DNA from: Streptomyces zinciresistens K42
GTDB lineage: Bacteria; Actinomycetota; Actinomycetes; Streptomycetales; Streptomycetaceae
DNA length: 55,079 nucleotides
Reading direction: 5' to 3'
NCBI RefSeq assembly: GCF_000225525.1
Contig: NZ_AGBF01000032.1
Location: 1-55,079 of the forward strand
Both the position numbers and the translations under genes were made by a program. Each line of letters starts with the position of its first letter. The first letter of the stretch is position 1. Shown here piece after piece: positions 1 to 9,778 of the stretch. The notes beneath the pieces were generated by a model. That model was given only the letters and a program-made list of their open reading frames with translations. It ran no database searches and was not told the origin of the DNA.

Positions 1-168
1 GGACACCGCGGGCGCCGCGGCGGGCGCGACGCCGCCCGCGGACACGGCCCGCGCGGGCGGGCCCGTCGTGGAGCCCCCCGTCACCGAAGCGTCCCCCTCG
101 GATCCCGCGGAAGCGCCGCTGGGCTCAGGGCCGCGGTCGCCCGGCGAGAAAGGCCGGGTGGTGCTCAT
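1..168 (-). CDS. N-terminal fragment of an unidentified Ala/Pro/Gly-rich protein, cut by the window edge
   Basis: An ATG at 166-168 on the minus strand follows a good ribosome binding site (GAGGTGA, about 8 bases upstream). The frame stays open to the window edge, giving 56 codons. The visible residues are Ser, Gly, Ala and Pro rich and look disordered, with no domain in view. It lies behind the anti-sigma antagonist and reads in the same direction, so it may belong to the same stress-sigma regulatory group. That is inference from position only. Confidence 0.5.
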   Translation of the reverse strand, partial: MSTTRPFSPGDRGPEPSGASAGSEGDASVTGGSTTGPPARAVSAGGVAPAAAPAVS

Positions 169-412
169 CAGCGCTTCACCTCACCGATTCACCAGTTCAA
201 CGTTCACATGATTCACAGGTCAGTACGCGGAGTCAGTACGTCGTACATGATCCTTGCCCGAAATGCCGGTCTCAGTCCCCCACCCCCGGTGGCCGACGTC
301 ACGAACGACACGCTCAGGATGTCTCCTGCCCGACCGCGCCGGGGGAACACCCCTCACTTCGGGCCTCTTCGGGCCGGAGGGCGTGCCGTCCGACGCGCCG
401 GGGCCCGAGGGC

Positions 413-799
413 TCAGCCCGGCCCCGCGGACCCGTCCGCCAGGGCGTCGGCGAGCGAGTCGTGGACCGTGAAGACGGCCTCGGCCCCGGTGATCTCGAAC
501 ACGCGCGCGACGACGGGCAGCATCCCCGCGAGATGCACCCCGCCCCCGGCGGCCTCCGCCTTGAGCCGCGCGCCGAGCAGCACGTTCAGGCCCGTGGAGT
601 CGCAGAACTCCAGCCGTGAACAGTCGACGACAAGTCGGCTGAAGCCCTTCTCGAGGCAGTCCTCAAGCGGCTCACGCAACAGGTCGGCGGTGTGGTGATC
701 CAGCTCACCGGCCGGGGTCACGACGGCACTGGAGCCCTCTTCCCGCACCTCGACAAGAAGTCGGCCAGACTGTGCGCTGCCGACCGTCCCGCGGTCCAT
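413..799 (-). CDS. STAS-domain anti-sigma factor antagonist
   Basis: The 128-residue protein has a STAS fold: the core strand and helix read VTPAGELDHHTADLLREPL, then LVVDCSRLEFCDSTGLNVLL, where DSTG carries the serine that a partner-switching anti-sigma kinase phosphorylates in SpoIIAA/RsbV proteins. Such proteins release a SigB-type sigma factor by binding its RsbW-like anti-sigma factor. The start is the ATG at 797-799, preceded by GGGAG; upstream in-frame codons lack a usable site. It is divergent from the SigB-like sigma gene at 1051. No RsbW-type gene is visible beside it, so its partner is encoded outside the window. Confidence 0.88.
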   Translation of the reverse strand: MDRGTVGSAQSGRLLVEVREEGSSAVVTPAGELDHHTADLLREPLEDCLEKGFSRLVVDCSRLEFCDSTGLNVLLGARLKAEAAGGGVHLAGMLPVVARVFEITGAEAVFTVHDSLADALADGSAGPG

Positions 800-1050
800 G
801 CCGTCTCTCACTCCCGACGTCGTGGCTGCTGACTGACGCTCCCGAACATTACGCCCTCCACCCGCCCTCTCCCACCCGAACATCCACCCATAAACGGACA
901 TTTCACAACAGAGCGCACTTGCGGTGGGCTCATGAAAGCGGGTAGGGCTAGTACAGACACGTAACCGACTCGGCCGGCTTCGGAGGCGCCGCACACCGTA
1001 GTGCACGTAAAGGCTTCGGCAGCCATATGCCGAGAACGATGGAGGACATC

Positions 1051-1980
1051 ATGTCACCCCGGCTCGACGCATCGCATACCCAGAGCGCGACGTCGGCATC
1101 CCGACCGGCCGATCCGGCCCCCCTCGGGCGCGCGGGCGCCGCGATCCCCGAGCAGGACCCCGGTCAGGACGACGTACTCGCCGGGCTTCCGGACATCCCC
1201 CCGTTCGACGAGGTGGGACCGGTGGACGCGCGGGCCCTGTCCAAGACCCTCTTCGAGCGGCTGGAGTCGCTGGAGGAAGGCACCCACGAGTACTCCTACG
1301 TCCGCAACACACTCGTCGAACTGAATCTCGCCCTGGTCAAGTTCGCCGCCTCCCGCTTCCGCTCGCGCAGCGAGCCGATGGAGGACATCATCCAGGTCGG
1401 CACGATCGGCCTGATCAAGGCGATCGACCGCTTCGAGCTCAGCCGCGGGGTGGAGTTCCCCACCTTCGCGATGCCGACCATCATCGGCGAGATCAAGCGC
1501 TTCTTCCGCGACACCTCGTGGTCCGTGCGCGTGCCGCGCCGGCTCCAGGAGCTCCGGCTCGACCTCGCCAAGGCCGGGGACGAACTGGCCCAGAAGCTGG
1601 ACCGCGCGCCGACGGTCGCGGAGCTGGCCGAGCGCCTGGGCCTGACCCGGGACGAGGTCGTCGAGGGCATGGCGGCGTCGAACGCGTACACCGCCTCGTC
1701 GCTGGACGCCCAGCCCGAGGAGGACGACTCCGAGGGCGCGCTGGCCGACCGGATCGGCTACGAGGACCACGGCATCGAGGGCATCGAGTACGTCGCCTCG
1801 CTCAAGCCGCTCATCGCCGAACTGCCGCCGCGGGACCGCAGGATCCTGTCCCTGCGCTTCGTCGCTGGCCTGACCCAGTCCGAGATCGGCGAGGAGCTCG
1901 GCATCTCGCAGATGCATGTCTCACGCCTGCTGTCGCGGACCCTGGTCCGGCTCAGAAAGGGCCTCACGGTCGAGGAGTGA
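1051..1980 (+). CDS. sigI: SigB/SigF-family alternative RNA polymerase sigma factor
   Basis: The 309-residue sigma-70 group 3 protein shows region 2 (EDIIQVGTIGLIKAIDRFEL near residue 111 onward, then FPTFAMPTIIGEIKRFFRD), region 3, and a region 4 helix-turn-helix (LTQSEIGEELGISQMHVSRLL) near the C-terminus. The start at 1051 is chosen because GGAGG lies seven bases upstream; the ATGs at 1027 and 1039 have no such site. The first 55 residues are a disordered Pro/Ala-rich extension. The neighbouring STAS protein fits a partner-switch-controlled stress sigma factor. The symbol rests on remembered synteny with S. coelicolor SCO3068 next to hutI. A GGGTAG at 940-945 could be a SigB-type -10 element, but its -35 match is poor. 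Confidence 0.85.
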   Translation: MSPRLDASHTQSATSASRPADPAPLGRAGAAIPEQDPGQDDVLAGLPDIPPFDEVGPVDARALSKTLFERLESLEEGTHEYSYVRNTLVELNLALVKFAASRFRSRSEPMEDIIQVGTIGLIKAIDRFELSRGVEFPTFAMPTIIGEIKRFFRDTSWSVRVPRRLQELRLDLAKAGDELAQKLDRAPTVAELAERLGLTRDEVVEGMAASNAYTASSLDAQPEEDDSEGALADRIGYEDHGIEGIEYVASLKPLIAELPPRDRRILSLRFVAGLTQSEIGEELGISQMHVSRLLSRTLVRLRKGLTVEE

Positions 1981-2026
1981 CCGCGCGGGAGCCCGCGCCG
2001 CTCCCGCCCCGCCCCGCAGTCGCGCG

Positions 2027-2074
2027 CTGTGCCCGGTGCCCCGCCGAAGCCGATCGGCCGGGCACCGGGCACAG
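2027..2074. terminator. Bidirectional terminator between sigI and hutI
   Basis: A perfect 15-bp inverted repeat (CTGTGCCCGGTGCCC at 2027-2041 and its complement at 2060-2074) encloses an 18-base loop between two converging genes. There is no clear T-run, as is common in Streptomyces. Confidence 0.8.
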
Positions 2075-2104
2075 TGCGTCGCGGCCCGTGCCCGCGTCCG
2101 CCGC

Positions 2105-3319
2105 TCAGACCGCGCGGACGCCGTCGCGCCAGACCGCGTGGACCAGGGGCACGCCCGGCCGGTAGGCCAGGTGGACATGGCTCGGGGCGTCGAGCAGGAC
2201 CAGGTCCGCGCGGGCGCCCGGGGTGAGCCGGCCGACGTCGTCGCGGCGCAGGGCCGCGGCACCGCCCGCCGTGGCCGACCACAGCGCCTCGTCCGGGGTC
2301 ATCCCCATGTCCCGCACCGCGAGGGCGACGCAGAACGGGACGGAGGAGGTGAACGACGACCCCGGGTTGCAGTCGGTGGACAGGGCGACGGTGACGCCCG
2401 CGTCGAGGAGGCGCCGGGCGTCGGGCCAGGCGGCGCGGGTGGAGAACTCGGCGCCCGGCAGCAGGGTGGCGACGGTGCGCCCGCTCGCCAGCGCGTCGAC
2501 GTCGGCGTCCGTGAGGTGGGTGCAGTGGTCGGCGCTGGCGGCGTCGAGTTCGACGGCCAGCCGCACGCCGGGGCCGTAGGAGAGCTGGTTGGCGTGGATG
2601 CGCGGGTGCAGGCCCTTCGCCCTGCCCGCGGTGAGGATCGCGCGCGCCTGGTCGCCGTCGAAGGCGCCCTTCTCGCAGAACACGTCGATCCAGCGGGCGT
2701 GCGGGGCGCAGGCGTCGAGCATCTCGCCGGTGACGAGGGCGACATAGCCGGCCGGGTCGTCGGCGTGGTCCGGGGGGACGATGTGGGCGCCGAGGTAGGT
2801 GACCTCGTCGGTGTGGGCGGCGGCGATGCGCAGGGCGCGGGCCTCGTCCCCGACGGTGAGGCCGTAGCCGGACTTGGTCTCGAAGGTGGTGGTGCCCTGG
2901 CGCAGCGCCTCCGAGAGGTAGCGGGTGAGGTTGGCTTCGAGCGCCGCGTCGCTCGCGGCCCGGGTCGCGGCGACCGTGGTGCGGATGCCGCCCGCGCTGT
3001 AGGGCCGCCCGGACATCCGGGCGTTGAACTCCTCGGTGCGGTCGCCCGCGAAGACGAGGTGCGAGTGGGAGTCGACGAAGCCCGGGACCACCGCCCGGCC
3101 GCCGGCGTCGACCCGGTTGTCAGTGGCGGGTGCTTTGCTTTGGTCACCGGTCCACGCGACGCGGCCGCCCTCGATGACGAGGGCCGCGTCCCGGATCAGT
3201 CCGAGGGGTGAGTTGTCACCGAGGGAGGGGTCGTTGGTGACCAGGACGGCGATGTCGGTGATGAGCGTGCTGGCGGTGCTCGCGGAGTGGGCGGGGCTGA
3301 CGGTCGTCGCGTTGCTCAT
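2105..3319 (-). CDS. hutI: Imidazolonepropionase
   Basis: HutI hydrolyses 4-imidazolone-5-propionate to N-formimino-L-glutamate, the third step of histidine breakdown. The 404-residue metal-dependent amidohydrolase shows the HSH metal pair at residues 85-87 ([17 protein letters not shown]), the FETKSGYGL segment, the HANQLS histidine, DHCTHL, and the STDCNPGSS aspartate segment. The start at 3319 has GAGGA seven bases upstream. A second in-frame ATG at 3383-3385 overlaps the stop of hutF (ATGA), but it has no ribosome binding site and would add an Asp/Pro repeat, so it is less likely. This is the last gene of the four-gene operon. Confidence 0.95.
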   Translation of the reverse strand: MSNATTVSPAHSASTASTLITDIAVLVTNDPSLGDNSPLGLIRDAALVIEGGRVAWTGDQSKAPATDNRVDAGGRAVVPGFVDSHSHLVFAGDRTEEFNARMSGRPYSAGGIRTTVAATRAASDAALEANLTRYLSEALRQGTTTFETKSGYGLTVGDEARALRIAAAHTDEVTYLGAHIVPPDHADDPAGYVALVTGEMLDACAPHARWIDVFCEKGAFDGDQARAILTAGRAKGLHPRIHANQLSYGPGVRLAVELDAASADHCTHLTDADVDALASGRTVATLLPGAEFSTRAAWPDARRLLDAGVTVALSTDCNPGSSFTSSVPFCVALAVRDMGMTPDEALWSATAGGAAALRRDDVGRLTPGARADLVLLDAPSHVHLAYRPGVPLVHAVWRDGVRAV

Positions 3320-3381
3320 GGCGTCCTCGGTTGCCTGGTCTGCGGTGGGGGCGGGCGCGGGGTCCGGGTCCGGGTCCGGCG

Positions 3382-4719
3382 TCATCCGCGCAGGGCTTCG
3401 ACGGCGTCCGCGAGGGCCCGCGGCACCTCCGGCACGCGGGTGTGGACCCCGTCCCGCACGACGTGCCGGCCTGCCACGACCGTATGGGTCACGTCCGCTG
3501 CCGACGCGGCGAATACGGCCGTCTCGGCCCCGAGCCGTGGAAGCGGCCCTGCCGTCCTGACCGAGTCGAGGGCGATCGTCGTGAAGTCGGCGAGCGCCCC
3601 GGGCTCCAGGGTGCCCGCGTCGTCCCAGCCGAGCGCGGCGTGGCCGTCTGCCGAGGCCGCCCGCAGCAGGGCCGCCGCCGTCCAGTGGCCGCGGGTGCGG
3701 GTGCGCAGGCGCTCGTCGAGCTCCATCGCGCGCGCCTCCTCCAGCAGGTCGATCACGGCGTGGCTGTCGGAGCCGAGGCTGAGCGGGGAGCCCTCGTTCT
3801 GGAGGGCGGCGGCGGGGCCGATGCCGTCCGCGAGGTCCCGTTCGGTGGTGGGGCACATGCAGGTGCCGGTGCCGCTGCCGCCGATGAGGGAGATGTCCTC
3901 GGCGGTGAGGTGGGTGTTGTGCACGCCGGTGGTGCGCGGTCCGAGGACGCCGTGCCGGGCGAGCAGCTGGGTCGGGGTGCAGCCGTGGGCCTCCCGGCAG
4001 GCGTCGTTCTCGGCGGTCTGCTCGGAGAGGTGCACGTGCAGCGGGGCCCGCCGCTCCCCGGCCCAGCGCGCCACGGTCTCCAACTGCCCGGCGGGCACCG
4101 CCCGTACGGAGTGCACGGCGGCCCCGATCCGTGCGTGGTCCCGTTCCTTGAGAAGTGAAGAGCGTACGGCCCAGGCGTCCGCGTCGCCGTCGGAGAAGCG
4201 GAGCTGCTGGGCGGTGGGGGGCCGGCCGAAGCCGGCGGAGAGGTAGGCGGTGTCGAGGAGGGTGATGCGGATGCCGGCCTCGGCGGCGGCCGCGATCAGG
4301 GCCTCGCCCATCGCGTTGGGGTCCGCGTAGGGGGTGCCGCCGGGCGCGTGGTGGACGTAGTGGAACTCCCCGACGGCGGTGATGCCGGCGAGGGCCATCT
4401 CGGCGTACACCGCGCGGGCGAGGGCGTGGTAGGTGTCGGGGGTCAGCCGTTCGGCGACGGAGTACATGGTCTCGCGCCAGGTCCAGAAGGTGCCGGAGCC
4501 GACCTGGACGGTGCCGCGCAGGGCGCGGTGGAAGGCGTGGCTGTGGGCGTTGGCCAGGCCGGGCAGGGTCAGTCCGCGCAGCACCTCGGCGCCGGGGGGC
4601 GGGGCGGGCAGGCCGGTGCGGACGGCGCCGACGCGGCCCTCGCGCACGTCCAGGGCGACGCCCGGCTCGACGTGGGTGCCGAGCCAGGCGTGTTCCAGCC
4701 AGTAGGTCGTGGTGGTCAC
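3382..4719 (-). CDS. hutF: Formimidoylglutamate deiminase
   Basis: HutF converts N-formimino-L-glutamate to N-formyl-L-glutamate and ammonia. The 445-residue amidohydrolase carries the metal motif [13 protein letters not shown] (residues 57-69), a VHNTHL metal histidine, the PTTERDL loop and the SLGSDSHA aspartate segment. It begins with GTG, and that codon overlaps the stop of the M20 gene as GTGA, so translation is probably coupled. Its presence instead of HutG formiminoglutamase indicates the five-step route, which needs a deformylase next; see the M20 gene upstream. Confidence 0.93.
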   Translation of the reverse strand: MTTTTYWLEHAWLGTHVEPGVALDVREGRVGAVRTGLPAPPPGAEVLRGLTLPGLANAHSHAFHRALRGTVQVGSGTFWTWRETMYSVAERLTPDTYHALARAVYAEMALAGITAVGEFHYVHHAPGGTPYADPNAMGEALIAAAAEAGIRITLLDTAYLSAGFGRPPTAQQLRFSDGDADAWAVRSSLLKERDHARIGAAVHSVRAVPAGQLETVARWAGERRAPLHVHLSEQTAENDACREAHGCTPTQLLARHGVLGPRTTGVHNTHLTAEDISLIGGSGTGTCMCPTTERDLADGIGPAAALQNEGSPLSLGSDSHAVIDLLEEARAMELDERLRTRTRGHWTAAALLRAASADGHAALGWDDAGTLEPGALADFTTIALDSVRTAGPLPRLGAETAVFAASAADVTHTVVAGRHVVRDGVHTRVPEVPRALADAVEALRG

Positions 4720-6002
4720 CTGCGGGCCAGCCCTTCCAGTACGTCGGCGAGCGCGAGGACCCCGGCCGCGCAGTCGTCCTCGGCGGCGTGCTCGGCCGGG
4801 GAGTGCGAGACGCCGGTGGGGTTGCGCACGAACAGCATGGCGGTCGGGATGCTCCCGGAGAGGATTCCGGCGTCGTGTCCCGCCCCCGTACCCAGCACGG
4901 GCACGGTGATGCCGGTGTCCGTGCCCAGGATGCGGCCCAGTTCGTCGCGCAGGGCGTGGTCGAACTCCACGACGGGTGTGAAGGACTCCCGTACGACGTC
5001 GAGGTCGACGCCGTGCGCCTCGGCGTGGCCGCGGGCCGCCTTCTCGATGCCGTCGACGACCGTGTCGAGGCTCGCCTGGTCCTCGGCCCGGGAGTCGAGC
5101 CAGCCGCGCACCAGGGAGGGGATGGCGTTGACGCCGTTGGGCTCGACGGAGATCTTGCCGAAGGTGGCGACGGCTCCGGCGAGCCGGGCCTCGCGCCGGG
5201 CGGCGAGGACCGTCTCGGCGTAGGTGAGCATGGGGTCGCGGCGGTCCACGAGCCGGGTGGTGCCCGCGTGGTTGGCCTCGCCCCGGAAGTCGAACCGCCA
5301 GCGGCCGTGCGGCCAGATGGCGCTGGCGATGCCGACCCGGTCGCCGGACAGGTCCAGCGCGCGGCCCTGTTCGACGTGCAGTTCCACGAAGGCGCCGATG
5401 CGGGCGAGCCGGTCAGGGTCGGCGCCGATGGCGTCCGGGTCGTGGCCGGCGGCCTCCATGGCGCGGGGCAGGCTGACGCCGTCGGCGTCGGTGAGCCGGT
5501 GGGCGTCGGCCGCGGTGAGCTGACCGGCGGTGAGCCGGGAGCCGACGCAGGCCAGTCCGAACCGGGCGCCCTCCTCGTCGCCGAAGTTGACGACGGCGAG
5601 GGGCCTGGCGAGGTCCGTGCCCCGGGCGCGCAGTTCGTCGAGCGCGGCGAAGGAGGAGACGACGCCGAGGGGCCCGTCGAAGGCACCGCCGTCCGGTACC
5701 GAGTCCAGGTGCGAGCCGGTGACGACCGCGTCCCCGGCCTCGGGGTCGCCGAGCCAGGCCCACTGGTTGCCGTTGCGGTCGACCTCGTAGGTGAGGCCCC
5801 GCGCGGCGGCCTGGTCCGCGAACCAGGCCCGGCAGTCGAGGTCGGCGCCGGTCCAGGCGTAGCGGCGGTAGCCGCGGGACGCGGCGTGCCGGCCGAGGGG
5901 CAGCAGTTCGCGCCACATCTCCAGGAAGGAGCCGCCGGCCGGTGCCGGGGCGGGCGGCTGCCCGTCGGGGGCGCGGCCGGGCCCGTCCGGTCGCCGCGTC
6001 AC
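4716..6002 (-). CDS. M20-family amidohydrolase (allantoate amidohydrolase / N-carbamoylase type) in the hut operon
   Basis: The 428-residue metallo-amidohydrolase shows the binuclear metal motifs [14 protein letters not shown] (His98, Asp109) and [11 protein letters not shown] (Glu143/Glu144), and the C-terminal [20 protein letters not shown] metal histidine. Homologues are annotated as allantoate amidohydrolase or N-carbamoyl-amino-acid hydrolase. It sits between hutU and hutF with GTGA overlaps at both ends, and no N-formylglutamate deformylase is visible. Inference: it may hydrolyse N-formylglutamate, or possibly the formimino compound, to glutamate. A Pro-rich 24-residue N-terminal extension precedes the domain; the start is the GTG overlapping the hutU stop. 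Confidence 0.85.
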   Translation of the reverse strand: MTRRPDGPGRAPDGQPPAPAPAGGSFLEMWRELLPLGRHAASRGYRRYAWTGADLDCRAWFADQAAARGLTYEVDRNGNQWAWLGDPEAGDAVVTGSHLDSVPDGGAFDGPLGVVSSFAALDELRARGTDLARPLAVVNFGDEEGARFGLACVGSRLTAGQLTAADAHRLTDADGVSLPRAMEAAGHDPDAIGADPDRLARIGAFVELHVEQGRALDLSGDRVGIASAIWPHGRWRFDFRGEANHAGTTRLVDRRDPMLTYAETVLAARREARLAGAVATFGKISVEPNGVNAIPSLVRGWLDSRAEDQASLDTVVDGIEKAARGHAEAHGVDLDVVRESFTPVVEFDHALRDELGRILGTDTGITVPVLGTGAGHDAGILSGSIPTAMLFVRNPTGVSHSPAEHAAEDDCAAGVLALADVLEGLARR

Positions 6003-7663
6003 GCGTCGCCGCCCTCGCGCATCGGCACGCGCACGCCGCGCTCGTCGGCGACGCTCTCCGCGAGGTCGTAGCCCGCGTCCACGTGCCGGATGACGCCCAT
6101 GCCGGGGTCGTTGGTGAGCACGCGGCGGATCTTCTCGCCGCCCAGCCTGGTGCCGTCGGCGACGGTGACCTGGCCGGCGTGCAGGGAGCGGCCCATGCCG
6201 ACGCCGCCGCCGTGGTGCAGGGAGACCCAGGAGGCGCCGGAGGCGACGTTCACCATGGCGTTCAGCAGCGGCCAGTCGGCGATGGCGTCGGAGCCGTCGA
6301 GCATGGCCTCGGTCTCGCGGTAGGGGGAGGCCACCGAGCCGCAGTCCAGGTGGTCGCGGCCGATCGCCAGCGGCGCGGCCAGCTCGCCGCTCGCCACCAT
6401 GTCGTTGAAGCGCTCGCCGGCCCTGTCGCGCTCGCCGTAGCCGAGCCAGCAGATCCGGGCGGGCAGGCCCTGGAAGTGGACGCGCTCACCGGCCAGTCTG
6501 ATCCAGCGGGCCAGGGACTCGTTCTCCGGGAAGAGGTCCAGGATCGCCCGGTCCGTCTTGGCGATGTCGGCCGGGTCGCCGGACAGGGCCGCCCAGCGGA
6601 AGGGGCCCTTGCCCTCGCAGAACAGGGGGCGGATGTAGGCGGGGACGAAGCCGGGGAAGGCGAACGCCCTCTCGTATCCGGCGAGTCGGGCCTCGCCGCG
6701 GATGGAGTTGCCGTAGTCGAAGACCTCGGCTCCGGCGTCCATGAAGCCGACCATGGCCTCCACGTGGCGTGCCATGGACTCGCGGGCCCGGGTGGTGAAG
6801 CCGGCCGGGTCCTTGGCGGCGGCGTCGGCCATGTCCTCGAAGGCGGTGCCGACCGGCAGGTAGGCCAGCGGGTCGTGGGCCGAGGTCTGGTCGGTGACGA
6901 TGTCGATCGGCGCGCCCATGGCGAGCAGTCGCGGCAGCAGTTCGGCGGCGTTGCCGAGGACGCCGATCGACAGCGGGCGGCGGGCGTCGCGGGCCTCGGT
7001 GGCGAGTTGGAGGGCGTGGTCGAGGGAGTCGGCCCGGACGTCGAGGTAGCGGTGCTCGATCCGGCGCTCGATGGCGCGCGGGTCGCAGTCGACGCAGATC
7101 GCGACGCCGTCGTTCATGGTGACGGCGAGCGGCTGGGCGCCGCCCATGCCGCCGAGCCCGGCGGTGAGGGTGATCGTGCCCGCGAGGGTGCCGCCGAACT
7201 TCTTCGCGGCGACGGCGGCGAAGGTCTCGTAGGTGCCCTGGAGGATGCCCTGGGTGCCGATGTAGATCCAGGAACCGGCGGTCATCTGGCCGTACATGGT
7301 GAGGCCGAGGGCCTCCAGGCGCCGGAACTCCTCCCAGTTCGCCCAGTCGCCGACCAGGTTGGAGTTGGCGATGAGGACGCGCGGGGCCCACTCGTGGGTC
7401 TGCATGACGCCGACGGGGCGGCCGGACTGGACGAGCATCGTCTCGTCCTGCTTGAGGCCCCTCAGCGTGCGCACCATGGCGTCGAAGGAGCGCCAGTCGC
7501 GGGCGGCCTTGCCGGTGCCGCCGTAGACGACGAGCTTGTCGGGGTGCTCGGCGACCTCCGGGTCGAGGTTGTTCTGGAGCATCCGCAGGGCGGCTTCCTG
7601 CTGCCATCCCAGGGCACTCAGTTCCGTACCGCGCGGTGCTCGGACGGGGCGGGGTCCTGACAT
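5999..7663 (-). CDS. hutU: Urocanate hydratase
   Basis: HutU adds water to urocanate using tightly bound NAD+ to give imidazolonepropionate. The 554-residue protein matches the family length and shows [39 protein letters not shown], the [20 protein letters not shown] signature, DQTSAHDP, and the C-terminal [18 protein letters not shown] segment. Start at 7663 with GGGAGG upstream. It is the first gene of the hut operon, read from the promoter at 7715-7743. Confidence 0.97.
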   Translation of the reverse strand: MSGPRPVRAPRGTELSALGWQQEAALRMLQNNLDPEVAEHPDKLVVYGGTGKAARDWRSFDAMVRTLRGLKQDETMLVQSGRPVGVMQTHEWAPRVLIANSNLVGDWANWEEFRRLEALGLTMYGQMTAGSWIYIGTQGILQGTYETFAAVAAKKFGGTLAGTITLTAGLGGMGGAQPLAVTMNDGVAICVDCDPRAIERRIEHRYLDVRADSLDHALQLATEARDARRPLSIGVLGNAAELLPRLLAMGAPIDIVTDQTSAHDPLAYLPVGTAFEDMADAAAKDPAGFTTRARESMARHVEAMVGFMDAGAEVFDYGNSIRGEARLAGYERAFAFPGFVPAYIRPLFCEGKGPFRWAALSGDPADIAKTDRAILDLFPENESLARWIRLAGERVHFQGLPARICWLGYGERDRAGERFNDMVASGELAAPLAIGRDHLDCGSVASPYRETEAMLDGSDAIADWPLLNAMVNVASGASWVSLHHGGGVGMGRSLHAGQVTVADGTRLGGEKIRRVLTNDPGMGVIRHVDAGYDLAESVADERGVRVPMREGGDA

Positions 7664-7714
7664 GGTCTGCCTCCCAGCGGACGGTCACCACGGACTGTTG
7701 AGGTGGATATTCAC

Positions 7715-7743
7715 ATCCTGACTTCTTGAATAGAACTAGTCAA
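7715..7743 (-). promoter_or_regulatory. Predicted sigma-70-type promoter of the hut operon
   Basis: On the minus strand, TTGACT (7738-7743) and CAGGAT (7715-7720) are separated by exactly 17 bases, giving a start point near 7707, about 45 bases before hutU. The region is markedly AT-richer than its surroundings. Confidence 0.6.
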
Positions 7744-7792
7744 TACCGGGGTGCGCCCGGCGAGGCCGCCCGCCGGATGTTTGGCTGGACGC

Positions 7793-9205
7793 ATGGGCTC
7801 GTACGACGGCACGACGGGGGATGGCGTGGGCAGCGGAGCGGTTATCCCGGCACAGGACGCCGAGCGGGTGGCGCGGCGCGACGCGGCGGTGCGCGCCGCC
7901 GTGGAGCAGGGCCTGCTCGGCCCCGGCTCCCCCATCGTGGGCCTGCTGGACGTGGCGGGCATCAGGGAGTCGGCGGCGGCGCTGCGTGCCGCGTTCGACG
8001 CGGTGGCCGCGCCGGGCATGCCGGTGCTGCACGCCTTCGCCGTGAAGGCGACCCCCCTGGTACCGGTGCTGCGGCTGCTGCGCGACGAGGGCATCGGCGC
8101 GGAGGTGGCGAGCCCCGGCGAGCTGGCCCTCGCGCGGGCGGCGGGGCTGCGCCCGGAGCGGACGGTGCTGGACTCGCCGGCCAAGACGCCGGCCGAACTG
8201 CGCGAGGCGCTGGCCCTCGGCATCGCCGTCAACGCCGACAACCCGCAGGAGCTGGCCCGCATCGACGGCCTGATGGCGTCGGCCGCCACCCGCTCCCCGC
8301 TGGGGCTGCGGGTGAACCCCCAGCTCGGCGGCGGCTCCATCGGGGCGACCTCCACGGCGACGGCGACCTCGAAGTTCGGGGTGGCCCTGCGGGACGAGGG
8401 GGCGCGCGAGTGGATCGTGCGGGCCTGCCGGGACCGGCCGTGGCTGACCCGGCTGCACGCCCACACGGGCTCGCAGGGCATTCCGCTCTCCCTGATGGCG
8501 CAGGGCGTGGCGGAGGTGTACGCGCTCGCCGAGGAGATCAACCGGAGGCTGGGGCGGCGGCAGATCGACACGCTCGACATCGGCGGCGGGATGCCGGTGA
8601 ACTTCTCCTCCGACGCCACGACGCCGGCCTTCGCGCAGTACGCCCGCCTGCTGAGCGAGGCGGTGCCCGGCCTGTTCGGCGGGGGCTACGGACTGGTGAC
8701 GGAGTTCGGCCGGTCCCTGCTGGCCAAGCACGGCACGATCGTGGCCCGGGTCGAGTACGCCAAGAGCGCCGGAGGGCGGCCGGTGGCGGTGACGCACGCG
8801 GGCGTGCAGGTCGCCACCCGGACGGTGTACGCGCCGGGGAGCTGGCCGCTGCGGATCGCCGCCCACGACGCCAAGGGGCACCGCAAGGAGGGGCCGGCCG
8901 TGGTGCAGGACGTGGCGGGCCCCGCCTGCTTCTCGGGCGACCTGCTGGCCGAGGGGTGCGCCCTGCCGCTGCTGGAGGAGGGGGACCATGTGGCGGCGCT
9001 GGACACGGGCGCGTACTACTTCGCACACCACTACGCCTACAACTCCCTTGCCCGGCCGGGGGTGTACGGCTTCGGCCGGGACGAGACCGGGGGCGTCGCC
9101 TTCGCGACCGTGCGCGAGCGGCAGTCCGTCGAGGAGATCGTGGCCGAGTCCGGCGGCGCGCACGCGGACTCGCTCACCGACCCGGCCGCACCCGGGCAGC
9201 ACTGA
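7793..9205 (+). CDS. PLP-dependent fold-III decarboxylase (diaminopimelate/ornithine decarboxylase family), substrate unknown
   Basis: The protein of about 470 residues has an alanine-racemase-like N-terminal barrel with the PLP lysine in HAFAVKATPL (Lys85), the HAHTGS segment (222-227), the phosphate-binding GGGMPVNF (264-271), TEFGRS, and a C-terminal CFSGDLL (Cys379) matching the CxSxD active-site loop of group IV decarboxylases. Lysine, ornithine, arginine and diaminopimelate are possible substrates; sequence alone does not decide. The start is uncertain: ATG 7793 has only a weak GGA, and the in-frame GTG near 7826 follows a G-run. It is divergent from hutU and shares its upstream region. 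Confidence 0.85.
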   Translation: MGSYDGTTGDGVGSGAVIPAQDAERVARRDAAVRAAVEQGLLGPGSPIVGLLDVAGIRESAAALRAAFDAVAAPGMPVLHAFAVKATPLVPVLRLLRDEGIGAEVASPGELALARAAGLRPERTVLDSPAKTPAELREALALGIAVNADNPQELARIDGLMASAATRSPLGLRVNPQLGGGSIGATSTATATSKFGVALRDEGAREWIVRACRDRPWLTRLHAHTGSQGIPLSLMAQGVAEVYALAEEINRRLGRRQIDTLDIGGGMPVNFSSDATTPAFAQYARLLSEAVPGLFGGGYGLVTEFGRSLLAKHGTIVARVEYAKSAGGRPVAVTHAGVQVATRTVYAPGSWPLRIAAHDAKGHRKEGPAVVQDVAGPACFSGDLLAEGCALPLLEEGDHVAALDTGAYYFAHHYAYNSLARPGVYGFGRDETGGVAFATVRERQSVEEIVAESGGAHADSLTDPAAPGQH

Positions 9206-9385
9206 ACCGCACCCCGGGCACCCGCGGTCAGGGGTGATCAACTGCGCCGCGGACGTGGTCAGTTGACCCACCCTAGCCACTTCACGCATGTTCCACCGGA
9301 AAATGCCCGAACGCTCACTCGCGGCACACACGTTGCGTAGCTTGGCGGTCACTCAGCCGGACCCCAGGCGGGAGGGGAGCGTACG

Positions 9386-9778
9386 GTGCCCGGAATCGAC
9401 GAGTGCTTGCTGGAGACGATGCGGTTGCCCGGTGCGCGCGGCGCCGCGTTGGTCGACTGGACGAGCGGACTGGCGCTGGGCACCGTGGGCGAACCCCCGG
9501 GAGGCGACCACGAGACGGCGGCCGCGGAGGCCGCGGAGCTGGCCCGGCTGGCCGCCGAGCAGCGGGCCTTCGGACCCGAGGACGGGGCTGAGCCCGCCGA
9601 TCCGCCGGTCGAGGACGTGATCCTCAGCAACCGCGACAGCTACCACGTGCTGCGGTTCGTGCCGACGTCCTTCGACAGCAGCGTGTTCCTGTACCTGTGG
9701 CTGGCGCGCTCGGACGGCAATCTCGCGCTCGCCCGCATCCGGCTGGGCGAGATGGCCGAACGGCTGGTGCTGGGATGA
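9386..9778 (+). CDS. Roadblock/LC7-like small protein, first of a four-gene cluster
   Basis: The 130-residue protein starts at GTG 9386 behind GGGAGGGGAG. It aligns by eye with the product of the gene at 11160: ALVDWTSGLALGT, then VEDVILSNRDSYHVLRFV, then FLYLWLARSDGNLALARIRL. This is the strand-helix pattern of roadblock-fold regulators. An acidic, Ala/Glu-rich insert (about residues 35-72) is unique to this copy. Its last codons overlap the next gene as ATGA, so translation is coupled. Roadblock proteins typically regulate small GTPases or form dimeric signalling platforms; no partner GTPase lies nearby. Confidence 0.75.
   Translation: MPGIDECLLETMRLPGARGAALVDWTSGLALGTVGEPPGGDHETAAAEAAELARLAAEQRAFGPEDGAEPADPPVEDVILSNRDSYHVLRFVPTSFDSSVFLYLWLARSDGNLALARIRLGEMAERLVLG

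Noticed and set aside
2105..5686. A single minus-strand frame open for 1193 codons through hutI, hutF and the M20 gene.
   Set aside because: Only its last 404 codons (hutI) are coding. The rest is a GC-rich shadow of hutF and the M20 gene, which have clear motifs in other frames.
5942..7660. A 572-codon plus-strand frame antisense to hutU, and a 1057-codon frame at 38714-41887 antisense to cfa and ndh.
   Set aside because: Their composition (Gly/Val/Asp/His repeats) is the mirror of high-GC coding on the other strand, and the opposite strand encodes unmistakable enzymes.
8686..9352. Antisense frames inside the PLP decarboxylase gene.
   Set aside because: Protein-family motifs (PLP lysine, GGG loop, CxSxD) fix the coding frame on the plus strand.
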